A stretch of 64,000 nt of DNA, taken from contig NZ_QHKS01000028.1 of NCBI RefSeq assembly GCF_003353175.1, positions 1-64,000 on the forward strand. The letters are read 5' to 3'. Position 1 is the stretch's first letter, and each line of letters opens with the position of its first letter. The translations under genes were made by a program, and so were the position numbers. Origin of the DNA: Paraburkholderia lacunae (GTDB lineage: Bacteria; Pseudomonadota; Gammaproteobacteria; Burkholderiales; Burkholderiaceae). The notes below the pieces were generated by a model, which saw only the letters and a list, made by a program, of their open reading frames with translations, searched no databases and was not told where the DNA came from. Of this stretch, positions 51,770 through 60,721 are shown piece by piece.

Positions 51770-52113
51770 CGTCTCCTACTTTTTCCACCATTAATGGGCG
51801 CCGGTTTTACAACAAAGGCCGCTCCATGCCGGCTTTCATGTCCTCCGATGCCAAGGCGCCGGGCTGCAAACTCGTTCGCCTGCAGCACGTCGCTACCAAT
51901 AGATAGTACATGATGACTAAGATAGGTAAACATACCAACGACGTCAAGAAAAACTTTGGCGGCGTGTCCACTGGCTTCGCGCCTGAAAAGGCGGTCTCGA
52001 GCGCTCAAGCTGCTTGCGGGTGCCGGAACCGCTTCCCGGGAGTTGTCGTGGGGCTGGCAGGCTAGTGCGTAACCATGGGAAGACCGGGAATACCCTCTCT
52101 TTTCCTCTTGCAC
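51766..52113 (-). CDS. Hypothetical protein (115 aa), doubtful
   Basis: The frame opens with a GTG at 52113 that lies on the reverse strand of the decayed promoter copy, which weakens the start. The middle (AAKVFLDVVGMFTYLSHHVLSIGSDVLQANEFAARR) looks protein-like. Its stop overlaps the start of the 47-aa gene, suggestive of coupling. I do not recognise it; it may be a gene with its N-terminus replaced by the duplication at 52076-52493. Confidence 0.25.
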   Translation of the reverse strand: MQEEKRGYSRSSHGYALACQPHDNSREAVPAPASSLSARDRLFRREASGHAAKVFLDVVGMFTYLSHHVLSIGSDVLQANEFAARRLGIGGHESRHGAAFVVKPAPINGGKSRRR

Positions 52114-52493
52114 AATGTTTTTCTTTCTGACCTACTTTCGGTACCATTTCCTATTATTATTCTGGAAGCGATTGCAACCGGAGCACACAACGACGTTTCA
52201 AGGGTTCAACGATCGATGAAGGCGTGCGAGGCATTCGACGAGGAAGGTGTCGTCTGGCCATGGATCTTCCTGGCGAGCAGTAGCTGGCCCGGCGCCTCCT
52301 GATTTACGACCAGAGGATGGAAAAGCTGGACCCATGGCTGCCTGCTTCTTGAAGGCACGGCGCACAAGACTCACGGCCGAAACGCGAATCCGTTCGCGAA
52401 GGCCGCCCGGGCGAACTGGTCGGGCAGTCGCGGTTCGACCGGTTGTTCGCTGGTCTGGCAGGATCTGGGGCACGTTTGATACTTCGCCATTGG
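52076..52493 (+). pseudogene. Decayed tandem copy of the promoter and 5' part of the PhyH gene
   Basis: The region aligns with the sequence beginning about 426 bp further right: terminator, paired repeats, GGAAGCG.TTGCAACCGG, then ATCGATGAAG against the real ATGGATGAAG. The start codon is lost (ATG to ATC at 52212). The match continues through GCGTTCG.GGAGGA.GG, a KTH/RLT-like HK region and TTCGC..ATCT, ending near the codon equivalent to residue 95 of the intact protein, with several indels and stops on the way. Confidence 0.75.
52122..52153. promoter_or_regulatory. Degenerate copy of the paired 13-bp direct repeat
   Basis: TCTTTCTGACCTA (52122-52134), a 6-base spacer, and GTACCATTTCCTA (52141-52153) have the same 13-6-13 architecture as the sites at 52548-52579 and 62988-63019. 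A broken version of the terminator hairpin also precedes it. Confidence 0.5.
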
Positions 52494-52509
52494 CCGTAAC
52501 CCGCAGAAC

Positions 52510-52532
52510 ACAGGGAATTCCCTGTCTTTTTT
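52510..52532 (+). terminator. Terminator-like palindrome before the PhyH promoter
   Basis: ACAGGGAATTCCCTGT (52510-52525) is a perfect 16-bp palindrome followed by C and six T, the form of an intrinsic terminator. It insulates the catabolic operon from upstream transcription. A related hairpin plus T-run is at 62945-62972. Confidence 0.7.
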
Positions 52533-52547
52533 CTTTTTCTTATTTTT

Positions 52548-52579
52548 GTATTATGACCTAACTTTGGTAGTATTTTCTA
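52548..52579. promoter_or_regulatory. Paired 13-bp direct repeats upstream of the PhyH gene
   Basis: GTATTATGACCTA (52548-52560) and GTAGTATTTTCTA (52567-52579) are direct repeats with a 6-base spacer, 61 bases before the ATG. The same arrangement stands before the last gene in the window (62988-63019). It is a candidate activator or repressor site for the cluster. Confidence 0.55.
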
Positions 52580-52640
52580 CGAAGGCGCCGCAGGAAGCGT
52601 TTGCAACCGGGTCGCCTGTTGACGATTCAGGAGTTCAGCT

Positions 52641-53474
52641 ATGGATGAAGCCACGCGCAAGGCGTTCGCGGAGGACGGCGCCGTTCTGGTCAAGGGCCTT
52701 CTCAGCGAGCAACAGTTGGCCCGGTGCCGACAGGTCTTCGACTGGGGTATAGAGAACCCCGGGCCTATGGCCTGCAGCCTCTTCGACGGCACAGTGCACA
52801 AGACGCACAACGACAACGCCAATCCGTATGCGAAGGGGCGTCTGGACGAGCTCGCTGGAGAGCTGCCGTTCGGCCGACTGTTCGCGGATCTCTGGGGCTC
52901 AGACAACGTCTGGTATTTCGCGGAGGAACTGTTCCTCAAAAGCGGGGGCAGGAGCGGTCGCTCGCCGTGGCATCAGGACACTTCCTACCTGCCATGGGAG
53001 GGCATGCATTTCGGCAATGCCTGGATCAGTTTCGAGGCCGTACCCAAACAGAACGCGCTCGAGATTGTGCGGGGATCGCATCGAGGCCCGCGGCACGACG
53101 GCACGACCTTTCAAAATGCTGAAGATCCGACTGATCCTCTGCATGGCGGCGATGTCTGGCCACGCCTGCCGAATATCGAGGCTGAGCGCCGCGTTAGCCC
53201 GTCTGCTTACGAAATCATTTCCTGGGCGACAGAGCCCGGCGACGTCCTGCTGCTGCATCCGGGGGTGCTACACGGTGGCGGCGCGGTGGACACCGCGTTT
53301 CCGGATCGCCACACGCTCGTGCTGCGCTTCTTCGGCGACGACGCGGTTTTCAGCCCGCTGCCGCAACCGAGCCTCTCGGGCTTCACGCCGGCTGGTGTGT
53401 TGTTCGTTGAAGAACTTGCCGCGTTGAGAGAAGGGGATCCGTTTCGCGCACCGTGTTTCCGTCAACTAGTCTGA
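52641..53474 (+). CDS. Phytanoyl-CoA dioxygenase (PhyH)-family protein
   Basis: The 277-residue protein is a non-haem Fe(II)/2-oxoglutarate oxygenase: H111 and D113 in SPWHQDTSYLPWEG, the distal His H211 in GDVLLLHPGVLHGGG, and R229 in HTLVLRF for the 2-oxoglutarate carboxylate. It would hydroxylate a small substrate in the cytoplasm. It opens a same-strand cluster with RidA, DUF1329/DUF1302, an MMPL-type transporter and an amine oxidase. The start has GGAG 12 bases before. A decayed copy of its 5' end lies directly upstream. Confidence 0.9.
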   Translation: MDEATRKAFAEDGAVLVKGLLSEQQLARCRQVFDWGIENPGPMACSLFDGTVHKTHNDNANPYAKGRLDELAGELPFGRLFADLWGSDNVWYFAEELFLKSGGRSGRSPWHQDTSYLPWEGMHFGNAWISFEAVPKQNALEIVRGSHRGPRHDGTTFQNAEDPTDPLHGGDVWPRLPNIEAERRVSPSAYEIISWATEPGDVLLLHPGVLHGGGAVDTAFPDRHTLVLRFFGDDAVFSPLPQPSLSGFTPAGVLFVEELAALREGDPFRAPCFRQLV

Positions 53475-53491
53475 CCAAAGGGGCCACCATC

Positions 53492-53905
53492 ATGACAATG
53501 TCCACTACGCGGCAATCAATCATCCCGCCGCCGTTCCAGGCGTTCTACGACGCCTATCATTTCTCACCCGCGACCCGCGTGGGGGACACGATCTGGGTCT
53601 CCGGCCAGGTCGGCATCGGTCCGGATATGAAAGCCGGCGAAGGCATGTCGGCGCAGGCCCGTATCGCCTTCGAGTCCCTGAAGGCCGTGCTCGAGACGGC
53701 GGGCGCGAGCCTTTCTGATGTGGTGGAGTTGACCACGTTCCATACAGATCTGCGCGGCGAAATCGAGGCCTTTTCGGCGGTCAAGGACACGTACTTCCCG
53801 GCGTGCTATCCCTCGTGGACGGCGGTCGGCGTAACACAACTGGCATTACCCGAGTTGTGCATCGAGATTCGGGCGGTGGCCGTGGCAGGGTGCGGCGAGG
53901 GCTGA
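53492..53905 (+). CDS. RidA-family protein (enamine/imine deaminase)
   Basis: The 137-residue product has the RidA/YjgF fold signature: HFSPATRVGDTIWVSGQVGIGPDM, ARIAFESLKAVLETAGASLSDVVELTTFHTDL, and a C-terminal YPSWTAVGVTQLALPELCIEIRAVA with the usual TxVGV and EIxA elements. Trimers bind imines in clefts between subunits and hydrolyse reactive enamine/imine intermediates. The archetypal substrate-binding Arg is replaced in this variant (CIEIRAVAV keeps R). Its place in a cluster with an amine oxidase fits clearing imines made by that enzyme. It starts 17 bp after the PhyH stop. Confidence 0.9.
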   Translation: MTMSTTRQSIIPPPFQAFYDAYHFSPATRVGDTIWVSGQVGIGPDMKAGEGMSAQARIAFESLKAVLETAGASLSDVVELTTFHTDLRGEIEAFSAVKDTYFPACYPSWTAVGVTQLALPELCIEIRAVAVAGCGEG

Positions 53906-53981
53906 GCGGTTTGGTCTCGATGCGTCAGGATTGAATCTGACACTTCGTACTGCGAATTAGATTGAAATCGAAAGGAGAGTC

Positions 53982-55346
53982 ATGATGAGAAAGCACACTA
54001 TCGGAGCCTTGTCGGCCATTGCGGCAGCCTTACTGCTCGTGGCCGGGGCCGCCGTTGCCGACGACCTCACGTCGGTAGGCGCGGAGCGCTCGGCCAGCAA
54101 GGACGGGCTCGTACCGGCGTTTGCCGGCCGGGAAGCGACGCCGGCCGGCTGGGAGTGGGGCAAGATTCGCGGCGACTTCTGGAAGCACAAGAATGAAAAG
54201 CCCCTGTACACGATCGATGCATCGAACGTCGACAAATATGCCGACAAGCTTTCCCCGGGGCTGATCCAGCTCGTCAAGCAACTGAAGGGCTATCGAATGG
54301 ACGTCTATCCGTCGCATCGCGAGTGCCAGTTGCCAGATTTTGCCGAGCAGAATTCGAAGGCAAATCTCACGACGGCGAAACTCGCTTCGGACGGCGAGAC
54401 GGTGCAGGCCGCAGTGCTCCCCGGCGTGGCCTTCCCGCAGCCGAAGAACGGCGCCGAAGCGATCCTCAACTACGAGACACGTTATCGCGGCGAGGGCGTC
54501 GAGTGGTCGCCGGTTGTCACGTCCATCGCCCCGCGCCCCGGCAGCAGTGACTGGATTGACGCAATCGGTCCCCAGTCGTTCTTTTTCCCGGCGGGCAAGG
54601 AAGGCAAGACCACACCGCAGGACGTCGACCAGTTTAACCTCGGCGCGTATTTCTCGGTCGATTCACCGGCTGCGCTGGCCGGGCAAGCCTTCGTGCAGCG
54701 TCAGTATTTCGACAAGGATTCTGAGACGTACTACTACTTTCCGGGCCAGCGCCGCGTGAGGCGTATGCCGGCCTATACGCACGATGCACCGCTGATCGGT
54801 TTCGAGAATCAGTACCTGATCGACGAATCCAACATGTTCAACGGCTCCATCGACCGCTTCAACTGGAAGCTTGTGGGCAAGAAGGAAATGATCGTTCCGT
54901 ACGACGATTTCGGCATGTACACCTTCAGGGACAAGCTGCGTGACGTCGCCACGCCCAATGGCATCGCGTCCGACCATCGTCGATACGAGGTGCACCGCGT
55001 CTGGGTGGTCGAGGCGACGCTCAAGCCCACGGCACGTCACGTCGCGTCGAAGAAGGTTTTTTACCTGGACGAGGATAGCTGGCTAGCGCTTGTAGGCGAG
55101 GACTATGACGCGCAGGGCAAGCTCTGGAAGGTGCGCGAGAGCTATCCGATCCCGGTGTGGGAGCTGGGTGGCGCCTGCGATAACGAGCCGATGGCGCAGT
55201 ACGACCTCAACAACGGACGCTACGTGTTCGACGCTTCGTCGATTGGCCAGGGCAAGGACCTTCACTGGTACGAGCAGGTCAGCGACCCGCGTTTCAAGAC
55301 CGATTTCTTCACGGCAGAATCGTTGAGATCGGTGAGCGAGCGCTGA
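53982..55346 (+). CDS. DUF1329-family periplasmic/outer-membrane-associated protein
   Basis: The 454-residue protein has a signal peptide (MMRKHTIGALSAIAAALLLVAGAAVA, cut near 26) and the DUF1329 body: TSVGAERSASKDGLVPAFAG, ETYYYFPGQRRVRRMPAYTHDAP, NMFNGSIDRFNWKLVGKKEM and VWVVEATLKPTARHVASKKVFYLDEDSWL. The fold resembles LolB-type lipid carriers. It is nearly always found beside DUF1302 proteins, as here, and is thought to work with an MMPL-type transporter in lipid or hydrophobic-compound traffic. AAAGGAGAG precedes the start. Confidence 0.92.
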   Translation: MMRKHTIGALSAIAAALLLVAGAAVADDLTSVGAERSASKDGLVPAFAGREATPAGWEWGKIRGDFWKHKNEKPLYTIDASNVDKYADKLSPGLIQLVKQLKGYRMDVYPSHRECQLPDFAEQNSKANLTTAKLASDGETVQAAVLPGVAFPQPKNGAEAILNYETRYRGEGVEWSPVVTSIAPRPGSSDWIDAIGPQSFFFPAGKEGKTTPQDVDQFNLGAYFSVDSPAALAGQAFVQRQYFDKDSETYYYFPGQRRVRRMPAYTHDAPLIGFENQYLIDESNMFNGSIDRFNWKLVGKKEMIVPYDDFGMYTFRDKLRDVATPNGIASDHRRYEVHRVWVVEATLKPTARHVASKKVFYLDEDSWLALVGEDYDAQGKLWKVRESYPIPVWELGGACDNEPMAQYDLNNGRYVFDASSIGQGKDLHWYEQVSDPRFKTDFFTAESLRSVSER

Positions 55347-55422
55347 GGTTCGGCGCAGGTGCAGGGGACCGACGCGCGCCGGTGGTGTGTGTCGGCATCG
55401 AGGGTGACGGCAGGGGAGACTC

Positions 55423-57252
55423 ATGAAAACGAAGATCATCGGCAGATATGTTGCGGTATCGCTGGCCATGTTCGGAGCGGCAGCGTCGAGCGCGTACGGT
55501 TACGAGTTTTCGACAGGAATCAACGATCTCACGGGCTCGTGGGTGACCAACCTGACGGCAGGCGCGGGGATCCGGACCAAGAGCCCGAGTTGCTCGCTTA
55601 CGGGCGATCCCAATTCCGAGGGTTGCGGCGCGGCGGCCAACACCAATCAATGGGGATTCGGCGACAACGGCGACCTGAATTACCGTAAAGGACAGGCCTT
55701 CAGTACCTACGTGAGCGCGACCAGCGAGCTGCTGATGAAGATGCCGAGCGCCGGTCTCAAGTTCATGATCCGCGGCACGGGGATGTACGACTTCCTCGCG
55801 AAAGACACGGCGAGAACGCCACTGTCGAGCACTGCATCGGCGCAGGTCGTCTACGATGCGCAACTGCTCGATCTGTGGGGCCAGAAGGATTTCGCGATCG
55901 GCGGGCGGTCCGCTCACGTGCGACTGGGCAACCAGGTGATCAACTGGGGCGAGAGCTTGTTCGCACAGGGCGGCATCAATGCCACGAACTCGCTCGATAT
56001 CCAGAAGCTGCTGGTACCGGGTTCGCAACTCAAGCAGGCGCTACTTCCCGCACCGATGGTGAGCTTCGCCGCCGATCTTTCGCATGGATTCAGCACTGAG
56101 GACTACTACCAGTTCAATTGGAACGGCAACCGCTATCCGCCCGTCGGATCTTACTGGTCAACGACGAACAGCCTGGGCCGCGGCACGCAGCCGCTCACGA
56201 TCAGCACGGCCAACCTCAACGTGGCGGGTCCCAGTGCGGGGACGATTGCCGGTTCGAATAGCGGCAACCAGAATGTGCTCGACGGAATCAACAACGGTCT
56301 CGTCAATGGCGCATTCGCCGGGCCGCCCTTCTTCGATATCGGTCTTCCGGTCAACTGGCAGGCGCCGTCGAAGTACAAGCCGCAGTTCGGCTTCAAGTTC
56401 AACTACGCGCCGCGCTCCTTCGGTGCGAACTTCGCGTTCTACTACATCAACTATACCGACAAGTCCCCTGTGCTTTCGTCACTGGCCAACGGGACCGAGC
56501 AGTGGTCGTATCTGCAGAACCGGCAACTGTTCGGTGTCAGCGCGAATTTCGGGCTGGGCGACTGGGCGATCGGCACGGAGCTGTCGTACCGGCCTCATGA
56601 CGCCGTGGCGCTGTCGAGCTGCTATGGCGCTGGTGGTGCGCCCGATCTGAACACCAATGGTGTGCCAGGCATCAACTGCCAGCAGTGGGCCGACATGAAG
56701 AAGTTTCAGTACGACATCAACGGCATCCTCGCCCTCACGCGCAGCGAGTATCCGTTTCTCAAGCTGATCGGCGCGGATTCGGCGACGCTGAGCGCGGAGC
56801 TGACGTGGATCTACTACCCGGGCCTGAGTTCGAGCGGCATCACGCGCACGATCAACGGACAGGGGGTAACGCAGTTGCCGCAGGCGGGCTACCTTCCCTG
56901 GCTGAACAACAACTCGAGTCTCGGCTATCCGATCGGGATGGCGCAAGGCACGTCGAGCTCCGTGGGAGCAACCGTTGATTTCAACTGGACCTATGATGGC
57001 ACGCTGATTCACGGCTGGCAGGTGACGCCGGGTATCACCTTCGCCGATGGACTCTACGGCTATACGCCGACACTCAACGCGAACTATCTGCAGGGCGCGA
57101 AGTCGCTGAACCTCTACGTGCTGTTCAACCAGAACCCGACCACCTGGCAGGCGGGCATCAACTACACGCTGTTCTGGGGAGGCCACAACACGGTCGGCCA
57201 GCCATATGCGGACAGGAATTTCGTCGGGATGTTCGTCACCCGCAACTTCTGA
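55423..57252 (+). CDS. DUF1302-family outer-membrane protein
   Basis: The 609-residue product has a signal peptide (MKTKIIGRYVAVSLAMFGAAASSAYG) and a long beta-rich body ending in RNF, a terminal aromatic typical of outer-membrane barrels. Family blocks are visible: LTGSWVTNLTAGAGIRTKSPSC at the start, QVINWGESLFAQGGINATNSLDIQKLLVPGSQLKQALLPAPM near 170-210 and PKFGF-like KPQFGFKFNYAPRSFGANFAFYYINY. It is the barrel partner of DUF1329. Both lie in one transcription unit with the MMPL-type gene 45 bp downstream. Confidence 0.92.
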   Translation: MKTKIIGRYVAVSLAMFGAAASSAYGYEFSTGINDLTGSWVTNLTAGAGIRTKSPSCSLTGDPNSEGCGAAANTNQWGFGDNGDLNYRKGQAFSTYVSATSELLMKMPSAGLKFMIRGTGMYDFLAKDTARTPLSSTASAQVVYDAQLLDLWGQKDFAIGGRSAHVRLGNQVINWGESLFAQGGINATNSLDIQKLLVPGSQLKQALLPAPMVSFAADLSHGFSTEDYYQFNWNGNRYPPVGSYWSTTNSLGRGTQPLTISTANLNVAGPSAGTIAGSNSGNQNVLDGINNGLVNGAFAGPPFFDIGLPVNWQAPSKYKPQFGFKFNYAPRSFGANFAFYYINYTDKSPVLSSLANGTEQWSYLQNRQLFGVSANFGLGDWAIGTELSYRPHDAVALSSCYGAGGAPDLNTNGVPGINCQQWADMKKFQYDINGILALTRSEYPFLKLIGADSATLSAELTWIYYPGLSSSGITRTINGQGVTQLPQAGYLPWLNNNSSLGYPIGMAQGTSSSVGATVDFNWTYDGTLIHGWQVTPGITFADGLYGYTPTLNANYLQGAKSLNLYVLFNQNPTTWQAGINYTLFWGGHNTVGQPYADRNFVGMFVTRNF

Positions 57253-57297
57253 TCGCCCGATGCCGTGGGCCTTTGAATCACCTGAGGGAAGAATGCC

Positions 57298-59658
57298 GTG
57301 TTAAATCGCCTGGTTAATAGTCTGGAAAGGGTGTGCTTCGGCCATCGGATCGCCGTGCTCGTGACAATCGGTGTGTTTACTGCCGTCATGGCCGTGTTCG
57401 CGGTGCAGCTGCGCATGGACGCTGGTTTCGAGAAACAGATGCCGATCGGCCACGAGTACATCCAGACCTTCCAGAAGTACCGCTCCGACCTGCTCGGTGC
57501 GAACCGGATCACCTTCGTCGTGCGGGCCCGCAAGGGTTCGATCTGGACGAAGGAGGGGCTTACGCGCCTGTACCAGGTAACCCAGGCCGTCACGTATCTG
57601 CCGAACGTGGACCGCATCGGCGTGCAGTCGCTCTGGACGCCGAACGCCTACGTGAACGAGATCACCGACGAAGGCTTCCGCGCCGAGCCGATCATCTCCG
57701 GCACGATCACGCCTGCCCAGCTCACGCCCGACGTCGTCGCGGCGATCCGCCGCGCGACCACGTTGGGTGGCTACGTCGGCACGCTTGTCTCGCACAACGA
57801 GGACAGCGCGATGATCACGGCCGAGCTCAACGAGCGGGATCGCAACGGCAAGGTGCTCGACTACGTGGCATTCAACCATCAGCTCGAAGCGCAGATCCGC
57901 AAGCCGTTCGAGGATGCGGGCTATGAAATCCAGATCATCGGCTTCGCCAAGCAGATCGGCGATATCGCCGATGGCGCGACGGCCGTGCTCGGCTTCTGCG
58001 GTATCGCGCTCCTGCTCACTGCGCTCGCCGTCTACTGGTATTGCCATTCGGTCCGCTTCACGGTGCTGCTGATTTCGTGCTCGCTGACGTCGCTCGTCTG
58101 GCAGTTCGGCACGCTCAGGCTGCTGGGCTTCGGTCTCGATCCGCTCGCCGTGCTGGTCCCGTTCCTGGTGTTTGCGATCGGCGTCTCGCATGGCGTGCAG
58201 CAGGTCAACTTCATCGTGCGCGAGATTGCGCACGGCAACAGCTCGTTCGATGCGGCCCGTCACAGCTTCAGCGGTCTTCTGATTCCCGGTGTGCTGGCGC
58301 TCGTCACCGCGTTCGTTTCGTTCATCACGCTGCTGCTGATACCGATTCCGATGGTGCGTGAGCTGGCGATCACGGCATCGCTCGGTGTCGGCTACAAGAT
58401 CGTGACGAACCTCGTGCTGCTGCCCGTCGCGGCTTCGTGCTTCAACTTCACGAAGGCCTATGCCGACAATGCGCTCAAGCGCAGCGAACGGCGCTCATCG
58501 TGGCTGCGCGGGCTGGCGCGGATCGCCCAGCCGAGGTATGCGGGTGTCACCGTGGCGTTGGCACTGGCAGTGTTCGCACTCGCTGCATGGCAAAGCCGCG
58601 ACCGCGTGATTGGCACGCTCCAGCCGGGCGCGCCCGAACTGCGTGCGGACGCGCGGTTCAACCGCGATGCGACCTCGATCGCCAACAACTATGACATCGG
58701 TCTCGACTGGCTCACGGTCGCAATCGAGTCTGACGGCAAGGCCTGCGACAACCCGGCCGCCGGACTGTATGAAGACGACCTGACGAGCGCGATGCGCAGC
58801 GAGCCGGGCGTCGTGTCGGTGCAGTCGTATTCGGCGATGCTGCGCCGCTACAACCAGGGTTACAACGAAGACTACCCGAGGATGAATGTCGTGCCGATCG
58901 ACCCTGAAAACTACGGCGCGGTCTCGGTCGACGCCGGCCGGGTAAAGGGATTCATGAAAGGCAACTGCGGGATGACGGCGGTGCACCTGTTTCTGACCGA
59001 TCACAAGGCCACGACGATCAGCCGGATTCTCGATGACGTGAAGCAGTACCGCGTATCCCACGTCTTTCCTGGTATCAACGTGCGTCTCGCGGCGGGCAAT
59101 GCGGGCGTGCTTGCCGCCACCAACGAAGAGGTGGCGCGCAGTGAGTTGCCCATGATGCTTTACGTCTACGCGGCCATCCTGATCCTCGTGTTCCTGGCCT
59201 ACCGCGACTGGCGCGCGATGCTGGCCTGCTGTCTGCCGCTGACGGTTGCCACCTTTATCGGTTACTGGTTCATGAAGGAACTGAAGATCGGCCTGACGGT
59301 CGCCACTCTGCCCGTCATGGTGCTGGCCGTCGGTATTGGCGTGGATTACGCGTTCTACATCTACAACCGGCTGCAGATGCATCTGGCTCACGGCCAGAAC
59401 ATCGTGAAGGCGGTTCAGCACGCGATGCTTGAAGTGGGCGTCGCGACGATCTTCACGGCGATCACGCTGGCCATTGGCGTGGCAACGTGGAGTTTCTCGG
59501 CGCTGAAGTTCCAGGCGGACATGGGCAAGCTGCTGGCGTTCATGTTCCTCGTGAATCTGCTGATGGCGATGACGGCGCTTCCCGCACTGGCATCTGTACT
59601 GGAGCGCTGGTTCCCGCGTCGCAAGCCGGCACGCGCGCCCGGTCTGTTCAGCCACTGA
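57298..59658 (+). CDS. MMPL-type RND-superfamily transporter
   Basis: The 786-residue membrane protein has two halves, each with one helix, a periplasmic loop and five clustered helices: AVLVTIGVFTAVMAVFAVQLRM, then LAVYWYCHSVRFTVLLISCSLTSLVWQFG with VLVPFLVFAIGVSHGVQQVNF, and in the second half LMLYVYAAILILVFLAYRDW and VMVLAVGIGVDYAFYIYNRL, whose acidic/Tyr motif is the proton-relay position. It resembles HpnN/MmpL lipid exporters more than drug pumps. With DUF1302 and DUF1329 it probably moves a hydrophobic compound across the envelope. Start is a GTG at 57298 after GAGGGAAGA. Confidence 0.92.
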   Translation: MLNRLVNSLERVCFGHRIAVLVTIGVFTAVMAVFAVQLRMDAGFEKQMPIGHEYIQTFQKYRSDLLGANRITFVVRARKGSIWTKEGLTRLYQVTQAVTYLPNVDRIGVQSLWTPNAYVNEITDEGFRAEPIISGTITPAQLTPDVVAAIRRATTLGGYVGTLVSHNEDSAMITAELNERDRNGKVLDYVAFNHQLEAQIRKPFEDAGYEIQIIGFAKQIGDIADGATAVLGFCGIALLLTALAVYWYCHSVRFTVLLISCSLTSLVWQFGTLRLLGFGLDPLAVLVPFLVFAIGVSHGVQQVNFIVREIAHGNSSFDAARHSFSGLLIPGVLALVTAFVSFITLLLIPIPMVRELAITASLGVGYKIVTNLVLLPVAASCFNFTKAYADNALKRSERRSSWLRGLARIAQPRYAGVTVALALAVFALAAWQSRDRVIGTLQPGAPELRADARFNRDATSIANNYDIGLDWLTVAIESDGKACDNPAAGLYEDDLTSAMRSEPGVVSVQSYSAMLRRYNQGYNEDYPRMNVVPIDPENYGAVSVDAGRVKGFMKGNCGMTAVHLFLTDHKATTISRILDDVKQYRVSHVFPGINVRLAAGNAGVLAATNEEVARSELPMMLYVYAAILILVFLAYRDWRAMLACCLPLTVATFIGYWFMKELKIGLTVATLPVMVLAVGIGVDYAFYIYNRLQMHLAHGQNIVKAVQHAMLEVGVATIFTAITLAIGVATWSFSALKFQADMGKLLAFMFLVNLLMAMTALPALASVLERWFPRRKPARAPGLFSH

Positions 59659-59691
59659 TGCCCGCGAGTACCCAATAACCGAGGTCCAGCC

Positions 59692-60657
59692 ATGATCAAG
59701 ACGCTTGTTGCCTGTACCGCGCTCTGCGCTTCCATCACCGCGTTCGCACAACCCCCGGGAACGGTCGCAACGTGGGCCGCGATGCCGGCTCATTCCTGGA
59801 CCGCTCCGTCACACATGATGTTGATGGACGCCACGCGCGCCGGCAGACGCATGGTCGCCGTGGGCGAGCACGGCGTGATTCTTCTTTCAGACGATGACGG
59901 ACACAGCTGGCGGCAGGCGCGTCAGGTGCCGGTGTCGGCGACCCTCTCGGCCGTCACCTTCACCGATGCCAAACACGGCTGGGCGGTCGGCCAATGGGGC
60001 GTGATCCTCGCGACCCGAAACGGCGGCGAAACCTGGGAGAAGCAGCGCATCGACATTTCGGTCGACCAGCCCCTGTTTTCCGTACTCTTCACCAATGAGC
60101 AGGACGGGATAGCGGTGGGCCTGTGGTCACTGATGCTCACGACCCGTGACGGCGGCAGGACATGGGCCCGAAAGACCTTGCCGAAGCCGCCGGGAGGCGA
60201 GAAGGCGGACCGCAATCTGTACCACGTCTTTGCCGACCGCAAGGGCGGGCTTTATATCTCCGCTGAACAGGGGACGGTGCTCAAATCGACCGACGGCGGC
60301 GCGAACTGGACCTACCTTCCGACGGGTGGCAAGGGCACGCTGTGGACGGGTGTGGCGCTACCTGACGGGCGGCTCGTCGTTGGTGGCTTGCTCGGCAGTC
60401 TGTTCGAAAGCCGCGATGGCGGGGCGACGTGGGCGGCGCTGAACTCGGGCACGAAGAGTTCAATCACCGATCTCGTGGCGACGCGAAGCGGATTCTTGGG
60501 TGTCGGACTCGATGGCCTTGTGTTCCGGCAACACAAGGGGAGCGCGTCGTTCGAGGTTCATCAGCGCAACGATCGCGCTACGCTCACCGCCGCATTGATC
60601 GATGGCGCCGGCAAACCCGTGTTGTTTTCGCAGGACGGGGTGCTGACGGCCCGTTGA
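59692..60657 (+). CDS. YCF48-like beta-propeller periplasmic protein
   Basis: The 321-residue protein has a signal peptide (MIKTLVACTALCASITAFAQP) and repeated BNR/YCF48 motifs, each with GWAVG..G.IL.T.NGGETWE or like DGGRTWA, DGGANWT and DGGATWA: at least five blades are visible. Related propellers help assemble membrane complexes (YCF48 in photosystem II) and are regular partners of DUF1302/DUF1329/MMPL genes. It is likely a periplasmic scaffold for this export complex. It begins 33 bp after the transporter stop. Confidence 0.9.
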   Translation: MIKTLVACTALCASITAFAQPPGTVATWAAMPAHSWTAPSHMMLMDATRAGRRMVAVGEHGVILLSDDDGHSWRQARQVPVSATLSAVTFTDAKHGWAVGQWGVILATRNGGETWEKQRIDISVDQPLFSVLFTNEQDGIAVGLWSLMLTTRDGGRTWARKTLPKPPGGEKADRNLYHVFADRKGGLYISAEQGTVLKSTDGGANWTYLPTGGKGTLWTGVALPDGRLVVGGLLGSLFESRDGGATWAALNSGTKSSITDLVATRSGFLGVGLDGLVFRQHKGSASFEVHQRNDRATLTAALIDGAGKPVLFSQDGVLTAR

Positions 60658-60721
60658 GAAACGCCAGTCGCTACCTTATTAGATCGTTCTCCTTAATAGC
60701 TGGGAATAAAGAGGAGAAGCA

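Noticed and set aside
57301..59793. Long minus-strand frames (57301-58263 and 58495-59793)
   Set aside because: Both mirror the MMPL-type transporter gene, which has clear membrane motifs on the plus strand.
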